Positions 53,051-63,845 of a DNA stretch of 64,000 bases are shown piece by piece; positions within the stretch are counted from its first letter, which is position 1, and every line of letters begins with the position of its first letter. Made by a program: the position numbers and the translations under genes. The DNA is from Linum tenue (Eukaryota > Streptophyta > Magnoliopsida > Malpighiales > Linaceae): positions 2,371,707-2,435,706 of the forward strand of contig CAMGYJ010000006.1 in assembly GCA_946122785.1 (NCBI GenBank), read 5' to 3'. A model generated the notes under the pieces. The model did not search any database. It was given only the letters and a program-made list of their open reading frames with translations, and had not been told where the DNA came from.

Positions 53051-55540
53051 CAATGAAGTAGGGTTCATTCACCCTTCGCAATTTGCGACATTGGAGAAAG
53101 ATCTTGAAGCTGGTAGCTCATGATCGGAAGCCTCGGATGCGCTGGATGGTGGAGATGAGAGTTTCTGGATTCGAAATCACAAACTGGGCATTTCTTCGGA
53201 GGTTGTTCTCCGGTTGTACAAGGCTTCCAGAGAACAATTCATGAATGCAATTGCAGAATACAAGAAACTCGGCGACCTATCTCTTCCTTCTGCTGAAGCT
53301 CTAGGAATTGTGGTTATGAAATGCAGCAAAGCACTTGTGTAGTTAAGCCCTGATTGCGGGACTGCTTGGAATTCCAGGTAACCAATTTGAAATTTTCTAT
53401 ATTTATACGGGTCTGGTTGATTTGAATCATTATGATCCGGAAATGGTAAATTCGCACATGTGTTTTAAACCCTCTAGTTGCAGCTTGTTTATGCCCAATG
53501 TGCCCCTCTGTTCTTGTTTTTATTTTATTTTATTTTTATGAATGACTGTTCTTGATGCAAATGGCAGAAAGTTAATCGTATCGAAGAAGACACAAGCGTC
53601 AATGTTCACTGACGAGCTCCGCTTGTCTGCCCTTGTCCTTTCGTATTCACCCAAGAGCGAGCAAGCATGGAGCCATAGGTAATATCTATGAAGTACTAGT
53701 TGATTCTCTTCCTGTGTTGTTTATCTGCTGAACTGCATGAGTTGTTAACTTGTTCTATGCATTTTTCTTCGCTTTTTGGCAGGAGGTGGGTGATCAAGAA
53801 TATGGCCAAAAATCGTACAACTTTGCAAGAGATTCTGAGGGAAGAATATGACCTGGTGGAGAAGATAGCAGAGGTTTATATTAATTTCAAGAACTGCATA
53901 ATAGTGATTCATGAAGGTTTAACAACTTCTAATACTAAAGAAGCATACTATTTCCGTGACAATTGCATTACGAAATTTTAAAAATTGGAAAAGAAAAGGG
54001 GGAAAAGAAAGCATTTGAAGTTTATTAATTTCATGTTTGATTGTGGGATCTTTCCAGACATGCTAGGTGTATGCATGCATTGTTAGACTTTCATTTTTCA
54101 CTCCATACTAGTGGCTTTGAACACAACTCTGGTTTACTAATTCTTGGGCGTGTGTGCTATTGACCGCTACTCTAAACTTTTTTTGCCTTGCTATCTATGT
54201 AGAGATCAAAGATGAACTATCGTGCATGGAATCATCGCTGCTGGTTGGTTTCTTACATGGATAGAGAATAGGTTCATTTCTTAGATTGGGCAAGTTTTGT
54301 TATCTATAACGTCATGACAACTTGGCCCTCATGTATGACTAGTATGTAAGAATTTCAGCCCATTGTCTTGAATTGGGCAGCTTTTTTTTTAACTTTCTCC
54401 TGGTGTTTATACATTCTCGTTCTAAATTTTTTTTGTGTATTTTGGTTCATACCTGCTGATGCATTTCACAGTCATCTATGAGCTGCTTTATCTAGGTGTC
54501 CTGTCTGTCAGCTTAAGCAAAAAATGTCTTTTCAAGGTGATACAGGAACAGAAGCAATCCAAAACGTGGGCTGGGTTACATGTTGCTGATCATTCTTGCT
54601 TTCATTATCGCATGGTGAGTACAATCCTTGAACATTTAAAAGAGAGTTCATGAGAGAAAGCTATGTATAATTGCAGCGGCTAATCATAAAAATTTTAGAG
54701 GATTGCTGTCGTAAGCAAGAAGAGGGGTCTTGTGATTCTTGTGTTGAAGTTTATCTGATCTGGCAGGTATAATGTCTGAACTTTCATATTCACTGCCATC
54801 ATTTATTAACTCTTTTGCAATTAATCGAGATTGCCCAATTTGTGAGTTAATAACTCTGATGCTGCTGTTTCTATCAGGAAGAGCTTGACTGGAATGAAGA
54901 ATTAATAAAGCGTTATTTAGGAAGGGAGGTATTTTTCTCAAGCCCATTTAAAATATGTGAATATAGGGGATCTTGACAAACATGAAAATCGATTACTGCG
55001 TTCTGCAAATTAAAGTAGTTGTGGAATTGTTTCTGATCACTTTGTTTCCATTATAACCTGAGTTTCCTCCAAAGCTAACTCCCACCCCAAATCCCTTTTT
55101 GTTCACAGGCTCTATGGCTCTACCGTCGCTTTCTCTCCTTATTATGGATAAGACATTTCACAAGTGATATCAACGACTTGTCTTTCTCACAAAAAAGCCA
55201 ATCTAGCATCCAAGTGAACGTCAGTGTGTTTTTGGATAAGGAGTTGCTCCTCATCAATTCATGCTCGGAAAGAAGTGATAATGAGTTTGAAGATTTTGAA
55301 GAACAAGCAATTTGTTCAGCATCTTACATGTTATGGTTGACAAAGGTAACAAAATGTCTAGTTATAGTAGTTAATTGTTTTGGTTTCGTCAGGTGAACTA
55401 ATTGCCTTGTGGGAATCTCTTTTGTACAGCAAATCCCTGAAACCCAGAAGTTAGAACTGAGGGAGAAGATAGAGAATGAGAGCCTGGACGCCATGTTGAA
55501 GTTGGTGTCCCTGAGAGGTCCTCCATTTGGGGCTATCTAA
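53051..55540 (+). pseudogene. PTAR1-like protein prenyltransferase alpha-subunit repeat gene, copy C, broken
   Basis: Nine exons can be followed: 53051-53377 (VGFIHPSQFATLEK, FWIRNHKLGISSEVVLRLY), 53568-53678 (KLIVSKK, SYSPKSEQAWSH), 53783-53873 (RRWVIKNMAKNRTTLQEIL), 54203 to about 54259 (NYRAWNHRCWLVSYM), 54537-54614 (TWAGLHVADHSCFHYR), 54677-54766 (IKILEDCCRKQEEGSC), 54878-54928 (EELDWNEELIKRYLGRE), 55109-55345 and 55430-55540. The WSHRRW, AWNHRCW and LWLYRRF motifs are the repeat signature of prenyltransferase alpha subunits. Two in-frame stops lie in the first exon: TGA near 53120 and TAG near 53339. The normal N-terminus, about 35-45 residues before VGFIHPSQF in remembered relatives, is not present next to the breakpoint at 52933. 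A transcript could be made, but a full protein could not. Confidence 0.83.
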
Positions 55541-56328
55541 GATTAGTAAGTCTATTTGGCTGCCATGTACGCTGGAAGTGGATGGTATTAATTTGTTGGA
55601 CGAAGTGTAAAGGTAACAAACTACAGTAACAAATAACTGAATAGTTGTCCACTTAAAAATGATCATGATTTCGCTCGTCTTTGTTTTGTCAAAAGACTCA
55701 AAACATGAATGGGCGGCGTTGCAGTTACAGCTGGAAGAATTTATGTTACCCCGAGTCCCATTCCTTTTCGCGTGGTAAGTACAAGGCCCAGCCCAGCAAA
55801 GCAGAACATGAGTCGAACACTGCAGTTTTGGGGGATGACGGGAAGGGTATGTGCTTCAGCAATGTTCCCATGCTCAATCTCTTCTTCGACCTTTCATACG
55901 TACGTACGGGCACGGCTGTATCTATTGAGAGAGTTACAATTTACAAACGAACGTAAAGCTCTCTGACAGGCTGACATACAACGTACTCGGGTCGACGGCG
56001 GCCCCACAACGAACACATCGGATACGAGAGGGAGAGGCCCGTTTTGGAAGTGGGTGGGCACCACGGTCTACCACTTGACTTACGTACGGGATAACTAGAT
56101 GGAGTATGAAACCAGTCCAGCGTTCAAGCCCAGCTTGTTCATTGTTAATAAGATCGATCCTAAATGTCTGGTCCATTGACTCTGCGAATATATCTTACTA
56201 ATGGAGCAATCCAGCCTCGATATTGTTTTTCTAGTTAACCTCCTACGGATTTAATTTTAAGTATATTCTCTAAAAGATTTCGTACTAATTTGGACTAGAT
56301 GAACACGTATATAAAAGGCTTTTTTTTT
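55541..56328. other. 3' flank of the PTAR1-like gene, copy C
   Basis: Same sequence as 407-1194 with only isolated changes. No gene seen. Confidence 0.5.
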
Positions 56329-57503
56329 GGGTTAATTGCAAGGATGGTCACTGGGTTTACTAAAACCGTTCATGTTTGGTCACTGAAAATATTTAATTCC
56401 ATTCATGGTCACTAAGATTAGTTCAATAGTTCAAGTTTGGTCACTCTCCGTTAGTCTCCGTTAGTTTTTGCTGATGTGGCAGTCAACTATTATACTATTA
56501 TAGTTGACCGTTAAATGAGTGACGTGGCAATTATAAAATAATAAAATAATAAAATTTAAATATTTGCAATTTCCACCTCATTTTACAACTATTAAAATAA
56601 AAATAAAACTTACCTCCTTACACACTCCGCTCCTCCTAGAAATCAATAGTGACCATTCCCTCAATTTTCCATCACAACTGTCCATTTCCCCTCCTCTGTC
56701 CCTATTCTCAATCTTTCCTCTCTCGCCATGAGAGGATTCCCAGAATTCTACCACTTCTCCTCCTCAACAACATCCACCGTCACCTACGCCTTCCACGATG
56801 AAGCCACCCAACCGCTGCCGCCGTTAACCAAGCAAATTCCCATCCACTCCACCAAACCACCATCCACCGACACCAGATCCGCCTCCGCCGCTGCGACCAA
56901 AATCCAGGCGGCGTACCACGCCCGCGCAATCCGCCTGCTCTACCGCACGATCTCGGCCGTGGACGCCGAGTCAGGGGAGATAGAGCGGCGGATCCAGCGG
57001 CAGGAGACGGTGGACGCGGTGAGGAGGGAGGAGAGGGAGAAGGCGAGGGTGAACGAGGAGCTGATGCGGCTGCTGCTGAGGCTGGACGCCGTCCCCGGGT
57101 TCGATCCGACGGTGAGGGAGGCGAGGAGGAAGAGCGAGTCGAGAGTCGAGGATTGGGACTGGGACGGCGGTGGCGGCGGGGAATTTTGTTGGGATCGGAC
57201 GGTGGCGGAGATGGAGGAGCGAGTGTGTAGGGAGGTAAGTTTTATTTTTATTTTTAATAGTTGTAAAATGAGGTGGAAATTGTAAATATTTAAATTTTAT
57301 TATTTTATTATTTTTTTAATGGTCACGTCACTCATTTAACGGTCAACTATAATAGTTGACTGCCACATCAGCAAAAACTAACGGAGAGTGACCAAATTTG
57401 AACTATTGAACTAATCTTAGTGACCATGAATGGAATTAAATATTTGCAATGACCAAACATGAACGATTTTAGTAAACCCAGTGACCATCCTTGCAATTAA
57501 CCC
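56329..57503 (+). mobile_element. Pack-MULE, copy C
   Basis: Same structure and nearly identical sequence as 1195-2369. It was duplicated with the surrounding unit and is not an independent insertion, because the flanks match too. Confidence 0.82.
56728..57285 (+). pseudogene. Captured IQ+BAG fragment, copy C
   Basis: The encoded 185 residues are identical to copy A, including the IQ motif at 56-68, the truncated BAG domain and the shared 46-bp deletion after EARRKSE. As in A, the last residues come from the MULE terminal repeat. Identity of the two frames reflects recent duplication rather than proven selection. Confidence 0.78.
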
Positions 57504-58264
57504 CATTTTTTTTGTATTTTCGATGTGGTACTTGAATTGCCTCACAACAATCCTTCTCTCAAGATAAGAACCACGAACTTCGTGTCCTCTCCTTAGCAAT
57601 TATTGATCAGTCAACACTTTCCTCGACAAAAGGATTTACCAAATGTATATCCCCATTGATATGCTAGACAGACACAGATCTCCTTTGATTTGCCAAACAT
57701 AAGCAAATCTCAAATCATGAGGTCACCCAATGAAGGTCTCACCAAACTGACGCCCATCGTCCTGGATCCGCATTCTAATCCAGGCTCTGATACCACTTGT
57801 TGAGACTTAATAGTTCCATTAGTATGATATTGTCCCCTTTGGACCAGCCCACATGAATTTACTTTTGGTATCCTCCCCAAATGGCCTATTACTAATTGCT
57901 CTAGGTGGACCCTAATATACAAGGGTCTTTTTCCTTGTATTTTCGATGTGTACTTGGATTGTACCATAACAATCCTCTCCTCAAACGCAAATCTCCTTTG
58001 ATCTGCCAGACAAACGTGAATATCTCTTGATTCACCAAACAAACGCGGATCTCAAATCTCGCAGTCATCTAATGAGGGTCCACCAAACCAACGCCCACCA
58101 CCTCGAATCAAAACCGAACCAAACTCTAATTTCACTTGTCGGAATTGGATAGCTCAATATTGTCCGCTTTGAACCAAACCTGCACGAATTTACTCTTGTG
58201 TTCCTTTCCAAACGACCTTGTACTAATTGCGTTAATGTGATACTTGGATTATCTCACAATCACC
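57504..58264 (-). repeat. Tandem TRIM-like LTR array, copy C
   Basis: Same as 2370-3130, with the tRNA-Met primer site on the minus strand at 57785-57795. Confidence 0.65.
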
Positions 58265-58514
58265 TAATTAAGCATCATGAAACATATAAATGGGAGTAGT
58301 AGATTATATTATGTCATCCAAATTTGAAGGGCCTTAAGATCTCCAGCAAGGCGCGATATGCACATCTGCGGCCACAGAGATAGTATTTAAGGCCCTCTCT
58401 GGATTTCCCATTGTTGTTTGTCACTTTCTCCTCCCCCCCCCCCCCTCCATTCCTCTCTCTGGTATATTCTTCTTCACAATCACAATCACAACCACCCAAA
58501 TATTTACCAACTTA

Positions 58515-58870
58515 GGGGTCGTTTGGAAGTTGCGATAGTTTTGTTGAGATTGTCATTATGCATGTATTGTTTACAATGCATCGTTTTTTTGTTTTTTTAG
58601 CAGAAACAATACATGGATTGTTTCTGTACGTGATGTGACAGAAACTATCACTCATTTTGAGTGATTGTTATATCTCAACTTTTAGTTGTGATTGTTGAGA
58701 TAGTTGAGTTGAGATTGTTTTGTCTCAGCTTTTAGCTGATGCGACATACACAATCACACATACCAAACGTTGTATTCTACAATGCATCAAATTCGACAAT
58801 ACATGTATAATATTATACATGCATTCTCAACAATACATCTATTTAACAATCACAACTTCCAAACGACCCC
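58515..58870. mobile_element. Tourist-like MITE, copy C
   Basis: Same 356-bp element as 3374-3729 with TTA on both sides. Confidence 0.85.
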
Positions 58871-59174
58871 TTAATTACTATGCACTACCCAAAACTTTGT
58901 TTCCCCTTCCTTTCTTCCCAATATATCGCAATTGGCTTACAAGTTGAAGTCATCAAATACCTAGCTACTAATCTTAAAGTACCAAGTCATCTCAATAAAT
59001 CGCAAGTTAATGTTATACATAACGTGTGATAAAAACTTTAATGGTTGAAAGGTCATGTCTTCAAACTGTACGATTCGCAGACCGACTTTCCATTGGTTTT
59101 TTCTCTATCTCTGGAGAGCATCTCTGTTCTATCACTCCCTTTTTAGTGGTGACATTTCGTCTTCCTACAATCTT

Positions 59175-60035
59175 ATTTCCAAGCCAGACTGCTAAGAAAC
59201 ACTACTTACTGGGCATTATTCAGATTTTTGGTAGTGTCTCTCTTTGCTTTCAATTTTTCTTTGTTTTTCTTTCATTTTCTTTTCATTTCTTAAAAGAGCC
59301 ACCACTTCTGCACATATTTCAAACATCTGCCCAACTTTTTGGCACTACCTCCAACACTCACATTCAATTTAGCAGAAACAGCAGAGAATCTGTAAAAACC
59401 ACTCTGTGGAACCTTCTAAAAGATGCAAAAGGGTGATTTTTTCAACAGCAGAGAATCTGTAAAAACCACTCTGTGGAACCTTCTAAAAGATGCAAAAGGG
59501 TGATTTTTTCATTATAGACCAAAAAGAAAGGATAACACACGGCTCAAAGGGGCTGACTAGAGGGTATGACACATCAGGACAGTCAAATTTGGTCGTGGGC
59601 TAATCCTATGCCCCCATCATCCTAGCTAGTGACAACGTGAATGCTACACATCATGGAAGAGGGATCTATCGCACAAGAAAGAAACGAGCAGGCTCAAATC
59701 TCACATGGCTACCTATATGCTCTATCTCACATTCTGATACCCTGAACTAGATGCATAAACGACTGTCAAGACAAGTGATCAGATCAAGTCACAGTTGGTA
59801 AGCACACAGTTTAAAAACTGAACCCCTACATCGTTCTACTGCACATCTCAGCCCTCATCATAGGTTGTCCTAGTCACCACCAAGTTGTCATGCATTAATC
59901 CGAAAACCGTTCAATTCATCAATCAAAACATAGTGCCAATATGATCAAACAGCAGTACTTGGAGCCCTCAAATCGTAAGATTCGGACAGCGGACTAGGCT
60001 CCAAGCACCCATATATACGTTCCAATAAATACAAA
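59175..60035. other. 3' part of the Athila-type element, no gene
   Basis: Sequence between the arm C terminus and the purine-tract-like GAACCCCCCCACAC (60036-60049). It contains a perfect 67-bp tandem duplication and no open frame of interest. Confidence 0.45.
59377..59510. repeat. Perfect 67-bp tandem duplication
   Basis: 59377-59443 is repeated exactly at 59444-59510 (AACAGCAGAGAATCTG ... GGGTGATTTTTTC). Confidence 0.95.
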
Positions 60036-60582
60036 GAACCCCCCCACACTTAAATGCGACAGTGTCCTCAATGGAGCCGAGGGAAGGGGAACGATGTTAC
60101 CGTGAAACAGTGGTCAGGAACGTTGACTGGATGGCGGACCAGTCAAAAGCAGAGGACTGGACAAGGACCAATCCGACGGGCACAGAGCTAGAACCAACAA
60201 TCCACACAATACGGAACAAGGAATAAAAAACCAAACACAATACGGAGTCTAAGTCTGGAAAGATAGACAAAAGCGAAGCCCAACTCGATGGGCCAGCAAA
60301 GCCAGCTCAGTACTCATCCCCTCCATCGCCGGTCGGGGGCGGGTAGTTGTCCTCATGCCCCGGGGATGCCTCCCAAGGGTAGCTAACAGCAGCAGGATCC
60401 ATGTTCCAGTAGCTCATCATGTAATGCTGAGCTGAGATGATGCGGCGGCGACCTTCGCGCTCACGGTCGAGGCGGGCGTTGAGGCGAGTTTCCGGTGAGA
60501 GGAGAGGGAATTTGGTCTGAAAAAAAAAAAAGGGGGAGAGAGAGAGGGTCCCGGCCGAGCACTTTTGAAACTGGTCTCGGGT

Positions 60583-60740
60583 GTAATTACGGGCAGAATT
60601 ACGGCCGTAATTACCCCTGGCCTTGCCCGTAATTTTACTGCCGAGAGCAGTATTCCCCCTCTGATCGAATTACGGGCAGGGGTAATAAGGATTACGGCCG
60701 TAATTCTTCCCCCCTTGCCCGTAATTTTACTGCCGAGGGC
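60583..60740. repeat. Duplicated block with ATTACGGCCGTAAT palindromes
   Basis: Two related blocks each hold the perfect 14-bp palindrome ATTACGGCCGTAAT (60598-60611 and 60691-60704) and then CTTGCCCGTAATTTTACTGC. Each also has nearby ATTACGGGC, the inverse of GCCCGTAAT. They lie in the untranslated 3' region of the Athila-type element. Confidence 0.88.
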
Positions 60741-60999
60741 CCTTTTTCTCCAGTTTTTGAGCTGCAATTTCGAACAACCAAACCCAATCGTGCCCCGGTT
60801 CAAAAAAATACACCAACATAGACCAAAATGGACCATCCGGGGCACGAGAAACATTCCAGTAAGACTCCAAACAGACTCAATGACTCGAAAACGACAAAAA
60901 TTAAAAGAAAAAAAAAAGGATAGAAATGCAAACCGAGGTGGGGTGGCCTCCCCACAGGCGCTTCTTTACCGTCTTTTAGCTGGACGCCAGTATGGATGC

Positions 61000-63702
61000 T
61001 CAGGGAAGTGTAGGATCAGGTGCCTTCAAGAGCGGATCCACATCGCTCTTGAGGTACAGCTTCAAATGGTGGCCATGCACGCGACGAATGTGGCCACCTG
61101 CATTCGCCAGCTCGACTTGGCCATCCGGTAGGATGCAAGCGAGTGAATACTCGGATGGCCAAGGAGGGGGCGGGACCAGGTCATAGTGGTCTCCGGCTTT
61201 CTTTCGAGCAGGCTTAGCTGCCTGCAGTTTCGGCCGCCACTCCTCCTTGATCTGTTCTTTGGGTGACGGAGTGGTCCGGAGTGGCGGCGAAGGTGTGGGA
61301 GGCGGTTCCTGCAAAATGGGCAGCACAGAAGGATACACGACAGACTCGTGCTCCTGGTGAGATACAGCATGCAGAGGTGACGAAGCAGGTATAGTATCAG
61401 CAACAGAAAACGTTATTCGCTCCTCGCCATCCCTCAAAACTAAGGTCCCATCATGCACATCTATGAGAGCCTTGGCGGTGGCCAGGAAAGGCCTTCCCAG
61501 TATAAGAGGCACTTCTGTGTCCTCACTGATGTCCAAGATAACAAAATCCACGGGATATGTGAATTTGCCAACCTTAACCAGAAGGTCTTCCACTATACCC
61601 CTAGGATGCACTACAGATCTGTCAGCTAATTGAAGGGTCATCCTAGTAGCACGGGGTTCACCTAGGCCTAGTTTCATGAACAATTTATATGGAATAACAT
61701 TGATACTAGCACCTAAATCCGCCAAGGACTTCTCTACATGCAATTTATCAATAGAGCACGGGATAGTAAAACTACCTGGGTCCTTCTTCTTCTGCGGAAG
61801 CTTGTTTTGCAGAATAGCCGAGCATTCCTCGCTGAGCTCTACCGTGGCCAGCTCACTCAGCTTCTGCTTCTTTGAGAGAAGCTCTTTCAGAAACTTCGCA
61901 TACTTTGGCATTTGCGATAGTGCCTCCAGGAAGGGCACTTGGACATTCAGCTTCTTAAGCATGGCCATGAAGTTCTCGAACTCTGCCTCCAGCCTGTCTT
62001 TGTGCAACCGAGTAGGGAAAGGGAGTTTAGGGACATACTTCTTCACTACTGGTTGCGGTTTAGGTGCAGGCACCTCAACTTCCTTCTCTACTTCCTGTTC
62101 AACCGCTAGAGCCGCTAAGACAGGGCTTTCTTTCTCCGGTTCCCGAGCAGGGGGATCAACAGTCATCTTGCCACTCCTGGTCATGATGGCATTGCAGCGC
62201 TCATTCGGGGTCGGCGGGTGAGGGATGGTCTGCCCTGGTAGAGTACCAGGAGCCCTTTGAGCCACTGCCTGGGCCACGCTCCCCAGCTGGGTCTGGATAT
62301 CCTGCAAAACAGCCCGTGTATTCCTCTGACCAGCTTCCAGAGCCAGGAGTTGACCCGAGGCCTTCTCCATGAACTGCTCAAAGGTGTTGAATTTCTGAGC
62401 ACTAACACTGGCAAGAGAACCCACCAAGTCCCGCAGTTCAGCCATCTGATCATTCTGCACTGGGGCAGCAGGGGCTGCACCTGGCTGCTGGAATTGCCCC
62501 TGTCTGGGCTGATATGGTGGCCTCTGGAAGCCCGGTGGTCCCTGTGGAGCTGGTGGTCTGGGATTTGGCCCAGCCCAGGAGAAGTTAGGATGCTGGCGCC
62601 ACCCCTCATTGTACGTGTTGCTGTAGGGGTCATTGCGCCTGACATTGTTGATGAAGTTCACCTGCTCCTGGGGTGTGGTCGATTCCTGCATTGCCTGGCA
62701 GTCTTCCACCATATGATGGGTGCTCTCGCACCACTGGCAGAGCATCGCCTGCTGCTGTCCGGTCCCTGGAATCATCCCGGAACGATCGATAGCTGAGACC
62801 AGCTTCGATACTACCTGCACCAAATCAGATGACTGGGTGCCCACAGCATGCACACCCCGGCCTGGTGCTCTCCTCGATCTCCTGGCAGTGCCCCAATCAC
62901 AACCATTCTCCGCCATCTCTTCAAAGAGTTGATTCAGCTGTGGCGGGGTTTTGGTCAGCATGTTCCCGCCACAAACCGAATCGATCAGCTGCTTGTCCTC
63001 CGGGAAGAGGGCGTGATAGAAGGTGCCCACCTTGAACGCATCGTTGAAACCATGATTGGGACACCTGAGGAAAAGACTGTTGTACCTCTCCCATGCATCC
63101 CTGATGGTCTCATCCTCATCCTGAGCAAAATGTGTAATTTGCTTCTGCAGGTCAGTTGTCTTGGATGGAGGATGGTAGCGGGTGAGGAACTTGTCCGCCA
63201 GGTTGGCGAACGTGGTGATGGAGCCCGGAGATCGAGTGTCTAGCCACTCCTTGGCCTGCCCCTCCAGAGTGAATGGGAAGTACCTCAGCTGGATGGCATC
63301 TGCTGGTACCCCATTGATCTTGATTCCATCGATGAGCTCGTGGAATCGCCTGAGATGTGATCGAGGGCACTCTCCCTCCTTACCACGGAACACTACTGAA
63401 CCGCGCAGCATGGTGATCACGGAGGTGCTCACCTCAAAGTTGTTAGCTGGGACCTGAGGGTGCTGAATGGGTGACCTCATGTCCGCAGCCCTGGCGGTCC
63501 AGTAGGATCCCATGGTTTGCTCCTCAGGGATCATATCATGGTTCCTTGGTTCAGCCATCTCTTCTTCTTCCTCCTCTAACTGCAGCTGTGATAGCGCCTC
63601 CTCCGCAGCCAGTCGCGCCTTTAGAGCCCGCTTGAAGTTTCTGCAGGTTCGTTCAAGCTCCTGGTCTAGTGGTAGTAGATCTCCCGACTGGCTACGGGTC
63701 AT
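61000..63702 (-). CDS. Athila-type gag-protease polyprotein fused to an integrase tail
   Basis: A 900-residue open frame begins MTRSQSGDLLPLDQELERTC. A retrotransposon gag domain follows (GSVVFRGKEGECPRSHLRRF, GQAKEWLDTRSPGSI, AWERYNSLFLRCPNHGF). A degenerate zinc knuckle (CQWCESTHHMVEDC) and a long Pro/Gln linker come next, then the Athila-type protease with Asp662 in DLGASINVIPYKLFMKLGL and the closing ILGRPFLATAKALIDVHDG. After a Pro/Ser spacer the frame ends LPDGQVELANAGGHIRRVHG and HHLKLYL, the pattern of an Athila integrase C-terminus. Reverse transcriptase, RNase H and the integrase core are absent, with the frame intact across the gap. The uninterrupted 900 codons suggest a non-autonomous but maintained lineage. 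Confidence 0.85.
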   Translation of the reverse strand: MTRSQSGDLLPLDQELERTCRNFKRALKARLAAEEALSQLQLEEEEEEMAEPRNHDMIPEEQTMGSYWTARAADMRSPIQHPQVPANNFEVSTSVITMLRGSVVFRGKEGECPRSHLRRFHELIDGIKINGVPADAIQLRYFPFTLEGQAKEWLDTRSPGSITTFANLADKFLTRYHPPSKTTDLQKQITHFAQDEDETIRDAWERYNSLFLRCPNHGFNDAFKVGTFYHALFPEDKQLIDSVCGGNMLTKTPPQLNQLFEEMAENGCDWGTARRSRRAPGRGVHAVGTQSSDLVQVVSKLVSAIDRSGMIPGTGQQQAMLCQWCESTHHMVEDCQAMQESTTPQEQVNFINNVRRNDPYSNTYNEGWRQHPNFSWAGPNPRPPAPQGPPGFQRPPYQPRQGQFQQPGAAPAAPVQNDQMAELRDLVGSLASVSAQKFNTFEQFMEKASGQLLALEAGQRNTRAVLQDIQTQLGSVAQAVAQRAPGTLPGQTIPHPPTPNERCNAIMTRSGKMTVDPPAREPEKESPVLAALAVEQEVEKEVEVPAPKPQPVVKKYVPKLPFPTRLHKDRLEAEFENFMAMLKKLNVQVPFLEALSQMPKYAKFLKELLSKKQKLSELATVELSEECSAILQNKLPQKKKDPGSFTIPCSIDKLHVEKSLADLGASINVIPYKLFMKLGLGEPRATRMTLQLADRSVVHPRGIVEDLLVKVGKFTYPVDFVILDISEDTEVPLILGRPFLATAKALIDVHDGTLVLRDGEERITFSVADTIPASSPLHAVSHQEHESVVYPSVLPILQEPPPTPSPPLRTTPSPKEQIKEEWRPKLQAAKPARKKAGDHYDLVPPPPWPSEYSLACILPDGQVELANAGGHIRRVHGHHLKLYLKSDVDPLLKAPDPTLP

Positions 63703-63820
63703 GCACTACCTGCACACAATCAGCAGAAACAACCCGTGGAGGCACACAGGTGGAAGAAATAAAAAGCAGAAAATAAAAGCTAGAGTAACAAATTCTCACG
63801 TTTCCCCAATAACCTAGAGG

Positions 63821-63845
63821 TTCCCCGGCAACGGCGCCAAAAACT
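63821..63845 (-). other. Primer-binding site of the Athila-type element
   Basis: The minus strand reads TTTTTGGCGCCGTTGCCGG, the characteristic Athila primer site, directly next to the LTR end TGTCA. Confidence 0.88.

Larger units (their letters stand above)
52933..59174 (+). repeat. Duplicated unit, copy C (right arm of palindrome)
   Basis: This is the longest copy, 6242 bp. It matches copy A from 55135 onward almost perfectly and copy B in inverted orientation over its whole length with indels. Its inner end is CTCGTGTAAGC at 52933; its outer end is ...CTTCCTACAATCTT at 59174, where an Athila-type element begins. Confidence 0.94.

Noticed and set aside
60417..61131. 145- and 188-codon ORFs on opposite strands over the palindromic block
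   Set aside because: They overlap each other and owe their length to the repeated GC-rich palindromic sequence of an untranslated region.
62181..63370. Long plus- and minus-strand ORFs within the Athila gag region
   Set aside because: They are shadows of the 900-codon gag-protease frame in other phases.
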